Shown here: positions 10,390-18,916 of the stretch, one piece after another | Position numbering within the stretch: position 1 is the first letter of the stretch | Layout of the letters: the number at the start of each line of letters is the position of its first letter | NCBI RefSeq assembly: GCF_019334345.1 | Contig: NZ_JAHWQX010000002.1 | Span: 558,001 to 622,000 of the forward strand | From: Neohoeflea coraliihabitans | GTDB lineage: Bacteria; Pseudomonadota; Alphaproteobacteria; Rhizobiales; Rhizobiaceae | DNA: 64,000 nt | Direction of reading: 5' to 3' | Made by a program: the position numbers and the translations under genes | Notes under the pieces: generated by a model | What the model was told of the DNA's origin: nothing | The model's database searches: none | What the model saw: only the letters and a program-made list of their open reading frames with translations

Positions 10390-10528
10390 ATGGTTTCATC
10401 TCCACCGGTTCGCCGCCATCATGTCGGCCCGGTCCGCAAACACCCTGCGCGTCCATGACGCGGCGCGAGGATGACCCTAGGCGGCGAAACTTGCGCGAAG
10501 GTGACAGCACTCGTTGCAGTGACAGGGG

Positions 10529-10795
10529 CTAGAAGCCGGTTTCGATGCGTTGGAAGACGACGTTTGTGAAGGTGGAAATCTGCGCGCCGACGAAGGGCGC
10601 GGAAATGGCGACGGTGATCAGAATGGCAACAATTTTCGGAACGAAGGTCAGCGTGATTTCCTGCACCTGCGTCAGCGCCTGGACGAAGGCGATGGTCACC
10701 CCGACCAGCATGGCGACAAGCACCGCCGGACCGGAGGCCAGGAGCACCGTCCAGATTGCCGACTGGACGATATCGAGCGCATCAGCTTCGTTCAT
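10529..10795 (-). CDS. fliQ: Flagellar export gate protein FliQ
   Basis: 88 residues with two hydrophobic hairpin segments. The motif order is typical of FliQ: AIWTVLLASGPAVLVAMLVGV, QALTQVQEITLTFVPKI, then a second membrane span. It is a subunit of the FliP5-FliQ4-FliR1 gate. The gene follows flgD by 29 bases and precedes flhA. Length and motifs are standard, and the ATG at 10795 is the only sensible start. Confidence 0.96.
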   Translation of the reverse strand: MNEADALDIVQSAIWTVLLASGPAVLVAMLVGVTIAFVQALTQVQEITLTFVPKIVAILITVAISAPFVGAQISTFTNVVFQRIETGF

Positions 10796-10824
10796 CGATG
10801 GCCCCTTGTGGCGATCGTTGCGGC

Positions 10825-11223
10825 TCAGCGTACCGTGACGCCGGCTCCGACTGCAACTTCCGCGCCATTGGCCAAAATAGCCGTCAACCCGTCAGCGAGC
10901 ACGCGCACCTCGGTGACCACGCCAGAAGCGCTGCCGTCAGCACTGGTCAGCGTTCGGCCGATGATCGCGCCGGCCTGGCTGAGATTGGAGCTCTGCAACA
11001 GCTTCTCGAGACTCTTGTTGGTCTGAATCGTCTGCTCGACCTGTGAGAAGGTCGCCAATTGCGCGATCTGCTCCGTCGAGTCCATCGGTTCGGTCGGATC
11101 CTGGTTCTTCAGCTGTGCAACCAGCAGAGTCAGAAAGGTATCGTAATCCATCGCGGTCTTCGATGCGGCGGTATCAGCGGCGCTCTGGACCTGGGTGGAT
11201 GTGCCAACAGCGTTTACGACCAT
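10825..11223 (-). CDS. flgD: Hook cap/assembly scaffold FlgD, short rhizobial form
   Basis: 132 residues. The N-terminal FlgD signature is clear: [21 protein letters not shown] followed by [13 protein letters not shown]. The C-terminal Ig/tudor-like part found in long enterobacterial FlgD (~230 residues) is missing; only a short beta-rich tail remains. FlgD caps the growing hook and guides FlgE polymerization. The ATG lies inside the flbT coding end (10-base overlap), so the two are coupled. Confidence 0.93.
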   Translation of the reverse strand: MVVNAVGTSTQVQSAADTAASKTAMDYDTFLTLLVAQLKNQDPTEPMDSTEQIAQLATFSQVEQTIQTNKSLEKLLQSSNLSQAGAIIGRTLTSADGSASGVVTEVRVLADGLTAILANGAEVAVGAGVTVR

Positions 11224-11663
11224 GGGGATAGCTCCTTGCGGATCTGTTCGACCGTTGCGGCAGGCATGGACGGCGTATTGAGAACGCGTTCTTCGACCGG
11301 GAACAGCGCCCGGATCGCCTTCAGCGCCTCGAAGGCCCGGCCCTGGGTGACCATGCCATCAATATGCTTGAGCTCGGTGAGCACCTCGTCATCCTTAAAA
11401 CAGGCCAGCAGCATGACAATCGACTTGCGGAACATGCTCATCGCCTGTGTCGCCCCTTCCGGGTTGATCAGCATCATCTGGACGATGAAATAAAGCTGGC
11501 GCAGCGGCGTCTTGGCATCCTCGGGCTGAAGAACGTGGTTTTCCAGCAGGAAGGTGACGTCATTGAGAAATTCGAGTGCCACCTTGCGATCGACCCGCAG
11601 GACCGCGCCATTGATGAAGATGCGCTCGCCAGCCTTCAGGGAAATGCGCAGAGAGCTTTTCAT
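11214..11663 (-). CDS. flbT: FlbT, post-transcriptional regulator of flagellin
   Basis: 149 residues, typical FlbT length, beginning with the family pattern [23 protein letters not shown] and a helical remainder. In Caulobacter, FlbT associates with the 5' leader of flagellin mRNA and lowers its stability or translation until the hook is complete; rhizobial and Brucella homologues also act on flagellin levels. Here flbT lies between flaF and flgD with overlaps on both sides. The three flagellin genes of this window share a leader hairpin that could be its target (inference). Confidence 0.95.
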   Translation of the reverse strand: MKSSLRISLKAGERIFINGAVLRVDRKVALEFLNDVTFLLENHVLQPEDAKTPLRQLYFIVQMMLINPEGATQAMSMFRKSIVMLLACFKDDEVLTELKHIDGMVTQGRAFEALKAIRALFPVEERVLNTPSMPAATVEQIRKELSPWS

Positions 11664-12007
11664 TTCAGCCCCTCACGAATGATCTCGGAAATATCGATGA
11701 TGCCCTGAAAATTCTCGGAATCGCCGTGCCGGATGCGTTCCGCTTCCTTGATGATCCAGATGCCGATGGAAATCAGATTGGCCTTCAACTCATCCGGCAG
11801 TTCATTCTCCGGTGATGCGAGGTCCTCGACAAAACGCACCCAGAGGCGGTTGACGAAATGGATTGCGTCACTCCCCTCGCGCGTGTTGCGCCCTTTCTTG
11901 ATCGCCAGCCGCAACAGATTGATGGAATGGTTGATCGCCTCGCGCTCACGTTCCCGCGCTTCGGCGACCCCATCCTCCTGTACGTCAGCGTATGAAAACT
12001 GGTACAT
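11660..12007 (-). CDS. flaF: FlaF, flagellin production/export helper
   Basis: 115-residue helical protein matching FlaF. It starts [24 protein letters not shown] and carries the conserved [28 protein letters not shown] region. FlaF is required for flagellin synthesis and secretion in Caulobacter and Brucella, and acts opposite to FlbT. It overlaps flbT by four bases and follows flgL by about 50 bases. Identification is firm. Confidence 0.95.
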   Translation of the reverse strand: MYQFSYADVQEDGVAEAREREREAINHSINLLRLAIKKGRNTREGSDAIHFVNRLWVRFVEDLASPENELPDELKANLISIGIWIIKEAERIRHGDSENFQGIIDISEIIREGLK

Positions 12008-12057
12008 TCAAGTGCCCCTTTGCTTCCGGTTGGTTGTCATAACCCCGGCTCCACCCG

Positions 12058-13110
12058 TTAGAGGAAGTTTGTCAGACTGAGCTGGGTCAGTCTGGCAGTC
12101 AGCTGGTAGGAGGTTTCCACCTGTGCCAGCAGTGAACTCATGCGGGTCGATGCTTCATAGGCATCAACCCCTTCCAGGTCTCCAATATGCAGTTCAACGA
12201 CCTTGATCTGCAGATCCAATGAGACATTGGCCTTGTCGACGCGGCTTTGCGAAATGCCGAGGCCGCTTCGAATATTGTCAATGCCGGTAACGGCTTCGCC
12301 GGCATGCTGAATGGCGCGGGAATTGACCAGTGCGCGGACATCCTCGCCTATCGCCGTATCAAGAAGTTCGAGACCAATGACCGCGGCCAGAGCGAAGCTA
12401 CGCATGCCGTCTGCATTGGCATTGGCATTGCTGTCGACCAGTTCGTTGGCCGAAATCCGGCTGGTGATATTGGTGTCGGAGGCGTTCGACCAATCGGTAT
12501 TCCACTGAGCTCCGTTGAACATCGGCGCCAGAGTGTTGGTGAGAAAGTCATCCATCTGGGCGGTTGTGATGGTGGCAGCCGAAGCGCTCGATTGGGCGAA
12601 GCCGAAATAGCCGAGAAAGGCGGCGTCGAAGCTGGCCTTGGCGGCGGAACCGGCGGCCTGGTAATCCGCCAGGGGCTCGGTGTCGGTGTTGACGCCGCCG
12701 AAAAGATACTCGCCGTTTGACGATGAGTTGACCGCGTCGGTGAAGGCGTCGAGGGCATTGGCGACATCCGATTTGGCAATGCGAATGCGGGTCGCATCAT
12801 CGGAACCCGTCAGCGAAATGAAGGCGTCGAGCATGCCTTGCGCGTTGTCGCTCATCAGGTTGAGAGAGAGTTGCGAGGCGGAAAGCCTTTGCGTGACGAG
12901 CGCATTGGAATCGCGGATCGTCTCGAGCCGCTGAACTTCGCGGTTCAGCGCGACACTGCGTCCGGCGGACGCTCCCAGTGCGACGCCGATGTCGTGATGC
13001 CGGCCGGTGACGATCTCCTTCTGCAATGTCTGAATCTCGGACTGGCCACGCTGGATGGTCAGGCGCATCGCGTTCTGCACGGCGAGGGTTGATATGAAGC
13101 TGGTCTTCAT
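12058..13110 (-). CDS. flgL: Hook-filament junction protein FlgL (HAP3)
   Basis: 350 residues with flagellin-like terminal helices. The N-terminus has QNAMRLTIQRGQSEIQTLQKEIVTGR, and the C-terminus has TRMSSLLAQVETSYQLTARLTQLSLTNFL, the amphipathic tail typical of axial proteins. It joins the hook to the filament next to FlgK. The gene follows flgK by 11 bases and is in the standard flgE-flgK-flgL order. Length is normal for rhizobia. Confidence 0.93.
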   Translation of the reverse strand: MKTSFISTLAVQNAMRLTIQRGQSEIQTLQKEIVTGRHHDIGVALGASAGRSVALNREVQRLETIRDSNALVTQRLSASQLSLNLMSDNAQGMLDAFISLTGSDDATRIRIAKSDVANALDAFTDAVNSSSNGEYLFGGVNTDTEPLADYQAAGSAAKASFDAAFLGYFGFAQSSASAATITTAQMDDFLTNTLAPMFNGAQWNTDWSNASDTNITSRISANELVDSNANANADGMRSFALAAVIGLELLDTAIGEDVRALVNSRAIQHAGEAVTGIDNIRSGLGISQSRVDKANVSLDLQIKVVELHIGDLEGVDAYEASTRMSSLLAQVETSYQLTARLTQLSLTNFL

Positions 13111-13121
13111 GGCCTGTCCCC

Positions 13122-14582
13122 CTACGCCGCCGCCAGCAATGCCTGCAGCATCTCGTCGACGGCTGAAATGAGCCGCGCCGATGCCTTGTAGGATTGCTCG
13201 AGTTCAAGAAGGAGTGACATCTCTTCATCGAGAGAGACGCCGGTGGCGTTGAAATAGGATTCCGTCGTGCGGAAGCGATAGGCTTCACGCACCTCGGCGG
13301 CCGAGGACGCTTCACTTCGGTTCTGCTCAAGCCAGCCGATCGAATCCGCCGCGAAACCGGTCAGGCTGGCCGATGCGCCAAGGCTGGCGGCGCTGTCGAA
13401 GGTCAGCGGGACTTCAAAGGCCTGGACATACGCGTCCAGCTGCTGTGCGAAGCTGGCATTTGCGGCCGGATTGACACTGTAGGCCGCGCCGTTGATACCG
13501 CCGTCACGCAACAGGGAGGGATTGCCGCCCTTTGAGCTCAGCACTGCCGGATTGACGGTGATCGAGGCTGCGATTCCCTTCTGCAGCGTGCCCGTCGATG
13601 GCACGGTACCGCCAGCCCAGGTGAAGAGGCCGGGCATGTCGGGAAGGGTCGGAGTCGCGGACTGATCGCTTTCAGCAAATACCGTTACCAGTCCGCGAGC
13701 GATCTCATCGAGCTGATTTTGCAGGGTCGGCGCGTAAGTGTCGCGGATCTGCAGATGCGCCTGCAGGCTGCCGGCACCGTTTGTCGAGGCGCCTTCGCCC
13801 GGCGGAAGCGCTGCCCCGTCAATATAAACCGCGTTGCCGGTCAGCGTCGCGGAATAGCCCGAGGAAGGCACAAAGGTGACGGGCCGCGGGACCCGCTCGA
13901 AAAGGGTCAGCCCATCGGTTGTGTAAATGGCCAGATCATTGCCGCTGCGCGTGACGGTGCTGACAGAGACGATGCCGGAAATCTCCTTGAGCAGCTTTTC
14001 GCGAACGTCGAGCTCGTTGTTGATATCGCTGCCCGCTTGCGTGCCGCGCACGATCGCATCATTGGCCTTCTGAAATTCACCGAGAAGGCTGTTGAGCTGG
14101 TCGACATCGCGCGCGATCTGCTGATCTGCGGAATAGCGCGCGTCCTGCACCGCGGCGGATGCGGTCTGCAATCCTCGCGCCAATTGCACGGCGTCCGCGA
14201 TCGCCGTTTCGGCCAGAGTGTTTTCCGATGGCTTGACCGCATAGGTCGACAAGGTGTCGCGGAAACCTGCGAGCAGCGACGCGGGTGAGGTTTCGTAGTC
14301 ATTGCCGCCGAAAATCGACTGCAGCCTGCTCAACCCATCGAGCAGCGTCTGTTGACTGGCGGCGGCGGCGGTGCCGGTCAGGCTTTCGCGCAGCAAGGTC
14401 TCGTTCTGGCTGCGCTGGGTCGTGGCCACGCTGGCACCGGCCCAGGTGGTCATCAGCACGGCGCTGCGCCGGTTGTAGTCCGGGTTGGCGGCGTTGGAGA
14501 TGTTGCGCGAAATTACGGATGTCTTCGTCGACGTGTTCGACAGCGAAGACTGTGCCGTATTGATCGCCTGAGACAGTGACAT
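13122..14582 (-). CDS. flgK: Hook-filament junction protein FlgK (HAP1)
   Basis: 486 residues. The N-terminal axial motif is clear (LSNTSTKTSVISRNISNAANPDYNRR) and so is the C-terminal one (LLLELEQSYKASARLISAVDEMLQALL). Secreted through the flagellar export apparatus, it forms the first junction ring after the hook. Its start ATG at 14582 has an upstream AAAGGG site. The gene follows flgE by 34 bases and precedes flgL by 11 bases. Confidence 0.95.
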   Translation of the reverse strand: MSLSQAINTAQSSLSNTSTKTSVISRNISNAANPDYNRRSAVLMTTWAGASVATTQRSQNETLLRESLTGTAAAASQQTLLDGLSRLQSIFGGNDYETSPASLLAGFRDTLSTYAVKPSENTLAETAIADAVQLARGLQTASAAVQDARYSADQQIARDVDQLNSLLGEFQKANDAIVRGTQAGSDINNELDVREKLLKEISGIVSVSTVTRSGNDLAIYTTDGLTLFERVPRPVTFVPSSGYSATLTGNAVYIDGAALPPGEGASTNGAGSLQAHLQIRDTYAPTLQNQLDEIARGLVTVFAESDQSATPTLPDMPGLFTWAGGTVPSTGTLQKGIAASITVNPAVLSSKGGNPSLLRDGGINGAAYSVNPAANASFAQQLDAYVQAFEVPLTFDSAASLGASASLTGFAADSIGWLEQNRSEASSAAEVREAYRFRTTESYFNATGVSLDEEMSLLLELEQSYKASARLISAVDEMLQALLAAA

Positions 14583-14616
14583 TTCCTGCGCGCCCTTTCA
14601 CCGGCCTCTTACGATG

Positions 14617-15876
14617 CTAGCGCTTGAGGTTGACCAACACGTCCATCAGATCGGAACCGGTCTGAAATACCTTCGAATTGGCCGTATAGCTGCGTTGTGA
14701 CTCGATCATGTTGGTCAGCTCCTCGGCGATATCGACGTTCGAGCTTTCCAGCGCGCCGGAAACGATGGCGCCGAAATTGCTTGATCCCGCGAAGCCGGTG
14801 CGGATGACGCCGGAATCCTGGCCCTGAGCATAAACGTTCCCCTCGAGCGGGCGCAGCTGGTCCGGGCTCGGCACGTCCGCCATGGCGATGCGGTAGATCG
14901 GTTCGAGCGTGCCGTTCTCGTACTGGGCGTAGACAATCCCGTCTTCCGAGATCTCAACCCGGACAACGGTTGACGGCACGCTGCCATCCACCGTGGCGCT
15001 TTGCACGGAAAACGGATAGTCGAGCTGGCTCATCTCCGCCAGGTCGATGGTCATGGCGTTGCCATTCGGGACGTTGACGGTCAGGGTGCTGGTGCTGGTG
15101 CTGGTCAGCAGACCGTTGGTGGGATCGAAATCCAGCGTCCCCGTTGCAAGCGGGCCGGAGGCGTAAGGGAAGGAAGAATTCGGCGCCGCATCGGCACGGT
15201 CAAACACAGCCACTTCCCAGGTGTCATTGGCCGATTTGGTGTAGTAGAAATCAAGCAGCACCTCGCCGCCGAGATTGTCGTAAACGACGAGCGAGCTCTT
15301 GTGCGAATAGTCCGCCGTAGCCGTATTGCCAGACGGCAGGTCGGCTGCTGCGACAGCGGCCTCGCTGGCGTTCAGGTTGGCGGTGAACACGCCGTTCGAC
15401 GAGGCTTCCGCTGTCAGGCTGCCGGCGGAGACGTTGACCGGAACAAGCCCGTCGAAACCATTGACGACCGGCGCCGGGATGCCGCTTTGATAGTCGTAAC
15501 CAAGCAGGGTGAAGCCCGCCGTATTGACAAGGTTGCCCTCGGCGTCAGGCACAAACGAGCCGGCCCGGGTCAGGTAGGGAACATCGGCAGCGTCGGAGAC
15601 GATGAAGAAACCGGAGCCGTTGATCGCCAGATCCGTGCTTGATGAGGTGAATTCGAGCGGACCGCGCTGCGAGATGCCGTAGCGCACTTCGGCATTGACA
15701 CCGCCGGAGTTGTAGGCGCCGGCGCTGGATGACAGCACCAGTGACGAGAATTCGGTCGAGGCTTTCTTGTATCCGGTGGTGTTGGCGTTGGCGATATTGT
15801 CAGCCACGGTTCCCAGGCGACTGGCCTGGGCGTTCATGCCCGATGCACCGGTTCTCATCATTCCAGACAGGCTCAT
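14617..15876 (-). CDS. flgE: Flagellar hook protein FlgE
   Basis: 419 residues. It carries the axial-protein N-terminus with ASRLGTVADNIANANTTGYKKAS, the GPLEFTSSSTDLAINGSGFFIV core segment shared by FlgE/F/G proteins, a beta-rich variable middle, and the C-terminal SNVDIAEELTNMIESQRSYTANSKVFQT motif. FlgE is the structural subunit of the hook; its length is controlled by FliK, also encoded here. It is the first structural gene after rem, with an 87-base gap that may hold a Rem-dependent promoter. Confidence 0.97.
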   Translation of the reverse strand: MSLSGMMRTGASGMNAQASRLGTVADNIANANTTGYKKASTEFSSLVLSSSAGAYNSGGVNAEVRYGISQRGPLEFTSSSTDLAINGSGFFIVSDAADVPYLTRAGSFVPDAEGNLVNTAGFTLLGYDYQSGIPAPVVNGFDGLVPVNVSAGSLTAEASSNGVFTANLNASEAAVAAADLPSGNTATADYSHKSSLVVYDNLGGEVLLDFYYTKSANDTWEVAVFDRADAAPNSSFPYASGPLATGTLDFDPTNGLLTSTSTSTLTVNVPNGNAMTIDLAEMSQLDYPFSVQSATVDGSVPSTVVRVEISEDGIVYAQYENGTLEPIYRIAMADVPSPDQLRPLEGNVYAQGQDSGVIRTGFAGSSNFGAIVSGALESSNVDIAEELTNMIESQRSYTANSKVFQTGSDLMDVLVNLKR

Positions 15877-15963
15877 GGCAAATCCCCTATTTCAAAGCGG
15901 GTTCAGTTTAGCTGCCGGGCCTTGTGTGAAGCTGTTTCGCGAGCGGGAGGACGTCAGGTCAGG

Positions 15964-16635
15964 TCAGTCCCAGTCGATCATGTAGCCAAGGAAGCGCTTT
16001 GAATCGATCGGATCGTAGTTGAGGCGCTTGCGCAGTTTCTTGCGCAGCTTGGAAATGTGACTTTCGACCACGTTCTCTTCAACGTCCTCATCGAAAATGC
16101 CGTAGATCGCGTTGAAGATCTGCTGCTTGGTGACGCGGCGGCCACGGTTGGCAACCAGATATTCGAGGATGCGGCGTTCACGGCGCGGCAGCGCGAAGGT
16201 CGTGCCTTCGATTTCGGGATCGCGGCCATCGGAATAGACGCGGATCGGGCCGATATCGGTGTGATGCGAAAGCGCCTTCAAGCGCCGACGGATGGCGGCG
16301 GCGCGGGCGAGGATTTCCCGCGGATGTACGGGTTTGCGCACAACATCATCGACACCGCTGTCGAAAAAGGCGAGCGTCGATTCCAGGGAAGGCGTGTCCG
16401 AGACGGCAATCACCGGCGCCTGAGATCGGTCACGGATGGTGCGCGGAAGATTGAGCGTATGGTCCCCCTGGCCGATCAGGAAAGCTTCGACGGCGGCAAG
16501 ATCGGTCTCCGCCGCCGTGTTGACCCATTCACTGAACTCGGCCGTATCGAACCCGGCCGAAGGGACACCTTCACGGCCGAAAAGAGAAGTGTATCCCTTT
16601 TTGACCAAGTCCCGGTCATCAACCACTACGATCAT
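15964..16635 (-). CDS. rem: Rem, OmpR-type activator of exponential-growth motility genes
   Basis: 223-residue orphan response regulator. An atypical receiver domain occupies ~1-115 ([20 protein letters not shown]...). No standard phospho-acceptor Asp is obvious at the usual place. A winged-helix OmpR DNA-binding domain follows ([20 protein letters not shown], then [18 protein letters not shown]). It closely resembles Sinorhizobium Rem and Brucella FtcR, which are activated under VisN/VisR or MucR control and switch on flgE, flagellin and other class II operons. The ATG at 16635 (GGCGGGG site) is preferred over an in-frame TTG at 16677. Perfect and near-perfect CtrA-type boxes lie in its upstream region. 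Confidence 0.93.
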   Translation of the reverse strand: MIVVVDDRDLVKKGYTSLFGREGVPSAGFDTAEFSEWVNTAAETDLAAVEAFLIGQGDHTLNLPRTIRDRSQAPVIAVSDTPSLESTLAFFDSGVDDVVRKPVHPREILARAAAIRRRLKALSHHTDIGPIRVYSDGRDPEIEGTTFALPRRERRILEYLVANRGRRVTKQQIFNAIYGIFDEDVEENVVESHISKLRKKLRKRLNYDPIDSKRFLGYMIDWD

Positions 16636-16943
16636 TCGCCCCGCCTCCGAATCAATTTCGTCCCACCTGTTAACCAAGTGGTAAGGAGACCCCGAATCAG
16701 CAGCAACTACAGGATTGTTTCACCCTATTTTCAGAGTTGATTAACCATGATTGCCGCTGATTTGCCCATATATGGTGCTTGAGGTGTGGAAAAGCACTAA
16801 AACGGGGCGAATTCGTTAACGACAGGTTAATTTTTTGCTTGATTCTGGAAGCGCTTTTTTGTTGCCGCCTTTCGGCAAATTGCGCCAGTTTTTAGACTGA
16901 ACTGCATCTAGCGGTTGTATTTGTCACCGCCGAGATTGTGCGC
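16636..16943. promoter_or_regulatory. 308-base non-coding region upstream of rem
   Basis: No gene is visible between the end of the transglycosylase gene and rem. It is AT-rich in the middle and probably holds the rem promoter (minus strand). It contains a perfect CtrA-type box at 16816-16830, a one-mismatch box at 16670-16684 (TTAA-N7-GTAA), and a small perfect inverted repeat at 16862-16878 (TTGCCG / CGGCAA, 5-base loop) just past the upstream gene end. Confidence 0.6.
16816..16830 (-). promoter_or_regulatory. Perfect CtrA-type box upstream of rem
   Basis: Read on the minus strand it is TTAA-CCTGTCG-TTAAC, an exact match to the TTAA-N7-TTAA(C) consensus of the cell-cycle regulator CtrA. 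It lies ~180 bases upstream of the rem start codon, in rem's orientation. Binding is inferred from consensus only. Confidence 0.55.
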
Positions 16944-17528
16944 TCAATTGCAAAATGCACGGGCTTGCGGCGTCCACCCGCCATGGCCGACCACGACAAG
17001 ATTGCGAATAACGCGGCAGATGTAGCGCCGCTGGGCGGGGTCGTTGTCCGGCCCGGCATGATAACGCGCGACAGCCATTGTCCAGGACTGGTGTCGCTGG
17101 TGGAGCTTGTGCAGAAAGCGGGCCGCGTAATCGACGTTCTGTTCCGGGTCGAGCATGTCGGCGGGCGACGCAAATTCAGCGCCATGATAGTGGTAGTTGA
17201 TCTGCATGCAGCCAAGGTCGATCAGATCCTGCCCTTGGGCGCGGGCACGCTTGAACTCGCGTAGCGCCTGCTGACGGGACTCGGCGAACACGGTGCGGCC
17301 GGCAATGTTCAGAGCATAGGGATGCAGAACACCCCTCCGGCCACTTTCGATCAGGCCGACCGAATGCAGGATACCGGCAGGAACCTGCCATTTTGCGGCT
17401 GCAGCGAGGATCATCGCCTCACAGGCATTCTGCCGTGGGGCCGCCGCAGCGTTCGGTGCCGCAATAATCTCAGAGATAAACCCCATCAGAACGAGAACCA
17501 GAAGTGCCGGAAGCTGCCATCGTGTCAT
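16944..17528 (-). CDS. Periplasmic lytic transglycosylase of the flagellar cluster
   Basis: 194 residues. The N-terminal hydrophobic export signal spans ~4-30 (LPALLVLVLMGFISEIIAAP). An SLT-type transglycosylase domain follows. The segment ILHSVGLIESGRRG contains the catalytic Glu, and later conserved stretches are LGCMQINYHYHG and NVDYAARFLHKLHQRH... AVARYHAGPDN. It cleaves peptidoglycan, presumably to let the rod pass the wall, complementing the hydrolase-less FlgJ. The position between fliK and rem corresponds to 'orf38' of Sinorhizobium. The start at 17528 lies inside the end of fliK (59-base overlap). Confidence 0.88.
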   Translation of the reverse strand: MTRWQLPALLVLVLMGFISEIIAAPNAAAAPRQNACEAMILAAAAKWQVPAGILHSVGLIESGRRGVLHPYALNIAGRTVFAESRQQALREFKRARAQGQDLIDLGCMQINYHYHGAEFASPADMLDPEQNVDYAARFLHKLHQRHQSWTMAVARYHAGPDNDPAQRRYICRVIRNLVVVGHGGWTPQARAFCN

Positions 17529-18903
17529 CGCCGCTATCTCTCGTTTGGGGCTGTCGCGGCGAAGATTTCTGCTCTTCGCCATTTCGGGCATTGCCACCGC
17601 CATGCGCGGCAGCGTTGTCGCTCTGGGACTGGAAGGCCTGTCCGGCACTCGATGCGCCCTGCCCGGTGGTGGTTGGCCGGTCGGGAAGGACATGCTGCAC
17701 GGAGACGTTTTCAACGCCGAATCCCTGAGCGCGCAGGGCCTTGATGATCGAAGCTGAATCGCTGCTGAGCTGGCGATAGGCCTCGGCGGTCTCGACCTTG
17801 AGCTGGACGTTCAGTTCCTCGCCGGACAGCCGCAACACGGCGGTCACCTGCCCGAGTGACAACGGGTTGAGCTGCAGTTTCAGCGTATGAACTTTCTGGC
17901 CTGCCGGGCTGGCTGCAGATGGAGACTGCGCAGCGGTGGCGGCGGTGCTGGCGTTTGCGGCTGCCCCCGGGGCGGGCTTGCCGCCGGGAGGCGTGAGCAT
18001 GGCCCCGACCTCGCGACCCATGCTGCGAACGAGAAGATCGGCATTGCGCGAAGGTTCGGGGGCCAGGAATGAACGACGCTCGATAACCTTGACGCCTTCC
18101 AAGGCTCCCTCGCGCTCGTTGGCGGCTGTCGAAGCGACGCGCACCTTGTGCAGTGTCTCGGCCTGGCTGCGTGGCTGCTCGCGGTCGCCGGATGCCTCAC
18201 CTTGCGTTTGTGCATCGGATGCGGCGGCAATGATGTCCATTCCGCTTGCGGCGGCGCGTGCGCCTGTCGGCGCTGCGAGTGGTGCCGCGTCAGCTTTACC
18301 GGGTCCCGAGCGCGCCGGTCGATTGGCGGCAACTGCGTTGGCCATGACCTGATCCGCAGGCGCCGGACCGCCGGCGCTGTGCCGCACGCTCTCGCCAGAC
18401 GGCATTCCGCCTGGGGCCGGTTCGAGGCCGGTCGCCATCGCCTGACGGGCATCGGCGGGCGATGCAAGGAGGGGATCAACCGGCGCTGCATTGATCTCGA
18501 TATCGGCTACCGGAGTGGCGGGGACATTGCCTGCATCGCCTGCGTGTGCATCAGGCTGCGGATCTTCGCTGTCATCTGTACGTGTCGGGCGCGCGGAGGG
18601 GGTCAGCCGCCCTTCGAGGATGGCCGCAAGAGATTCTTCTGAAAGACGTTGGCCGGTACGCCGCGGATTCTCCGATCCCAGAGTAATGGGTGCCTCTGTA
18701 TCCGGGTCGATTGCATCGCCAAGATCATCGCCCTGCTTGTCGGCTGCCAGCGCTTCCCGTTCAGCCTTGCGCGACTGGCCGGAAAGCGCCGCGGCAAAGC
18801 CGTTCTCACGCGACAGATTGGACGAAGCTTCCTTGTCATTGCCGCTCCGGTCGGCGGCGCCGCCGGGGACCTGGCGGACAAAAAGCGCATCAAGGGCGTT
18901 CAT
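17470..18903 (-). CDS. fliK: Hook-length control protein FliK (formerly MotD in rhizobia)
   Basis: 477 residues. The first ~320 are Ala/Pro/Gly-rich and disordered, as expected of a molecular ruler. The C-terminal hook-length domain is clear: VHTLKLQLNPLSLGQVTAVLRLSGEELNVQLKVETAEAYRQL, then IIKALRAQGFGVENVSV. It is exported and measures the hook, then switches FlhB specificity. The ATG at 18903 has an AGGAG site ten bases upstream, which favours it over an in-frame TTG at 18924. It follows motC by 13 bases, matching the rhizobial motB-motC-fliK order. Confidence 0.88.
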   Translation of the reverse strand: MNALDALFVRQVPGGAADRSGNDKEASSNLSRENGFAAALSGQSRKAEREALAADKQGDDLGDAIDPDTEAPITLGSENPRRTGQRLSEESLAAILEGRLTPSARPTRTDDSEDPQPDAHAGDAGNVPATPVADIEINAAPVDPLLASPADARQAMATGLEPAPGGMPSGESVRHSAGGPAPADQVMANAVAANRPARSGPGKADAAPLAAPTGARAAASGMDIIAAASDAQTQGEASGDREQPRSQAETLHKVRVASTAANEREGALEGVKVIERRSFLAPEPSRNADLLVRSMGREVGAMLTPPGGKPAPGAAANASTAATAAQSPSAASPAGQKVHTLKLQLNPLSLGQVTAVLRLSGEELNVQLKVETAEAYRQLSSDSASIIKALRAQGFGVENVSVQHVLPDRPTTTGQGASSAGQAFQSQSDNAAAHGGGNARNGEEQKSSPRQPQTRDSGDDTMAASGTSGSRSDGVYL

Positions 18904-18916
18904 GCTCCGTCGTCTC

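Noticed and set aside
16663-16681. CCACCTGTTAACCAAGTGG dyad as a VisNR (LuxR-type) site
   Set aside because: It overlaps a near-CtrA box and lies only ~30-45 bases before the rem ATG; there is no VisNR consensus I can apply, so it is not reported as such.
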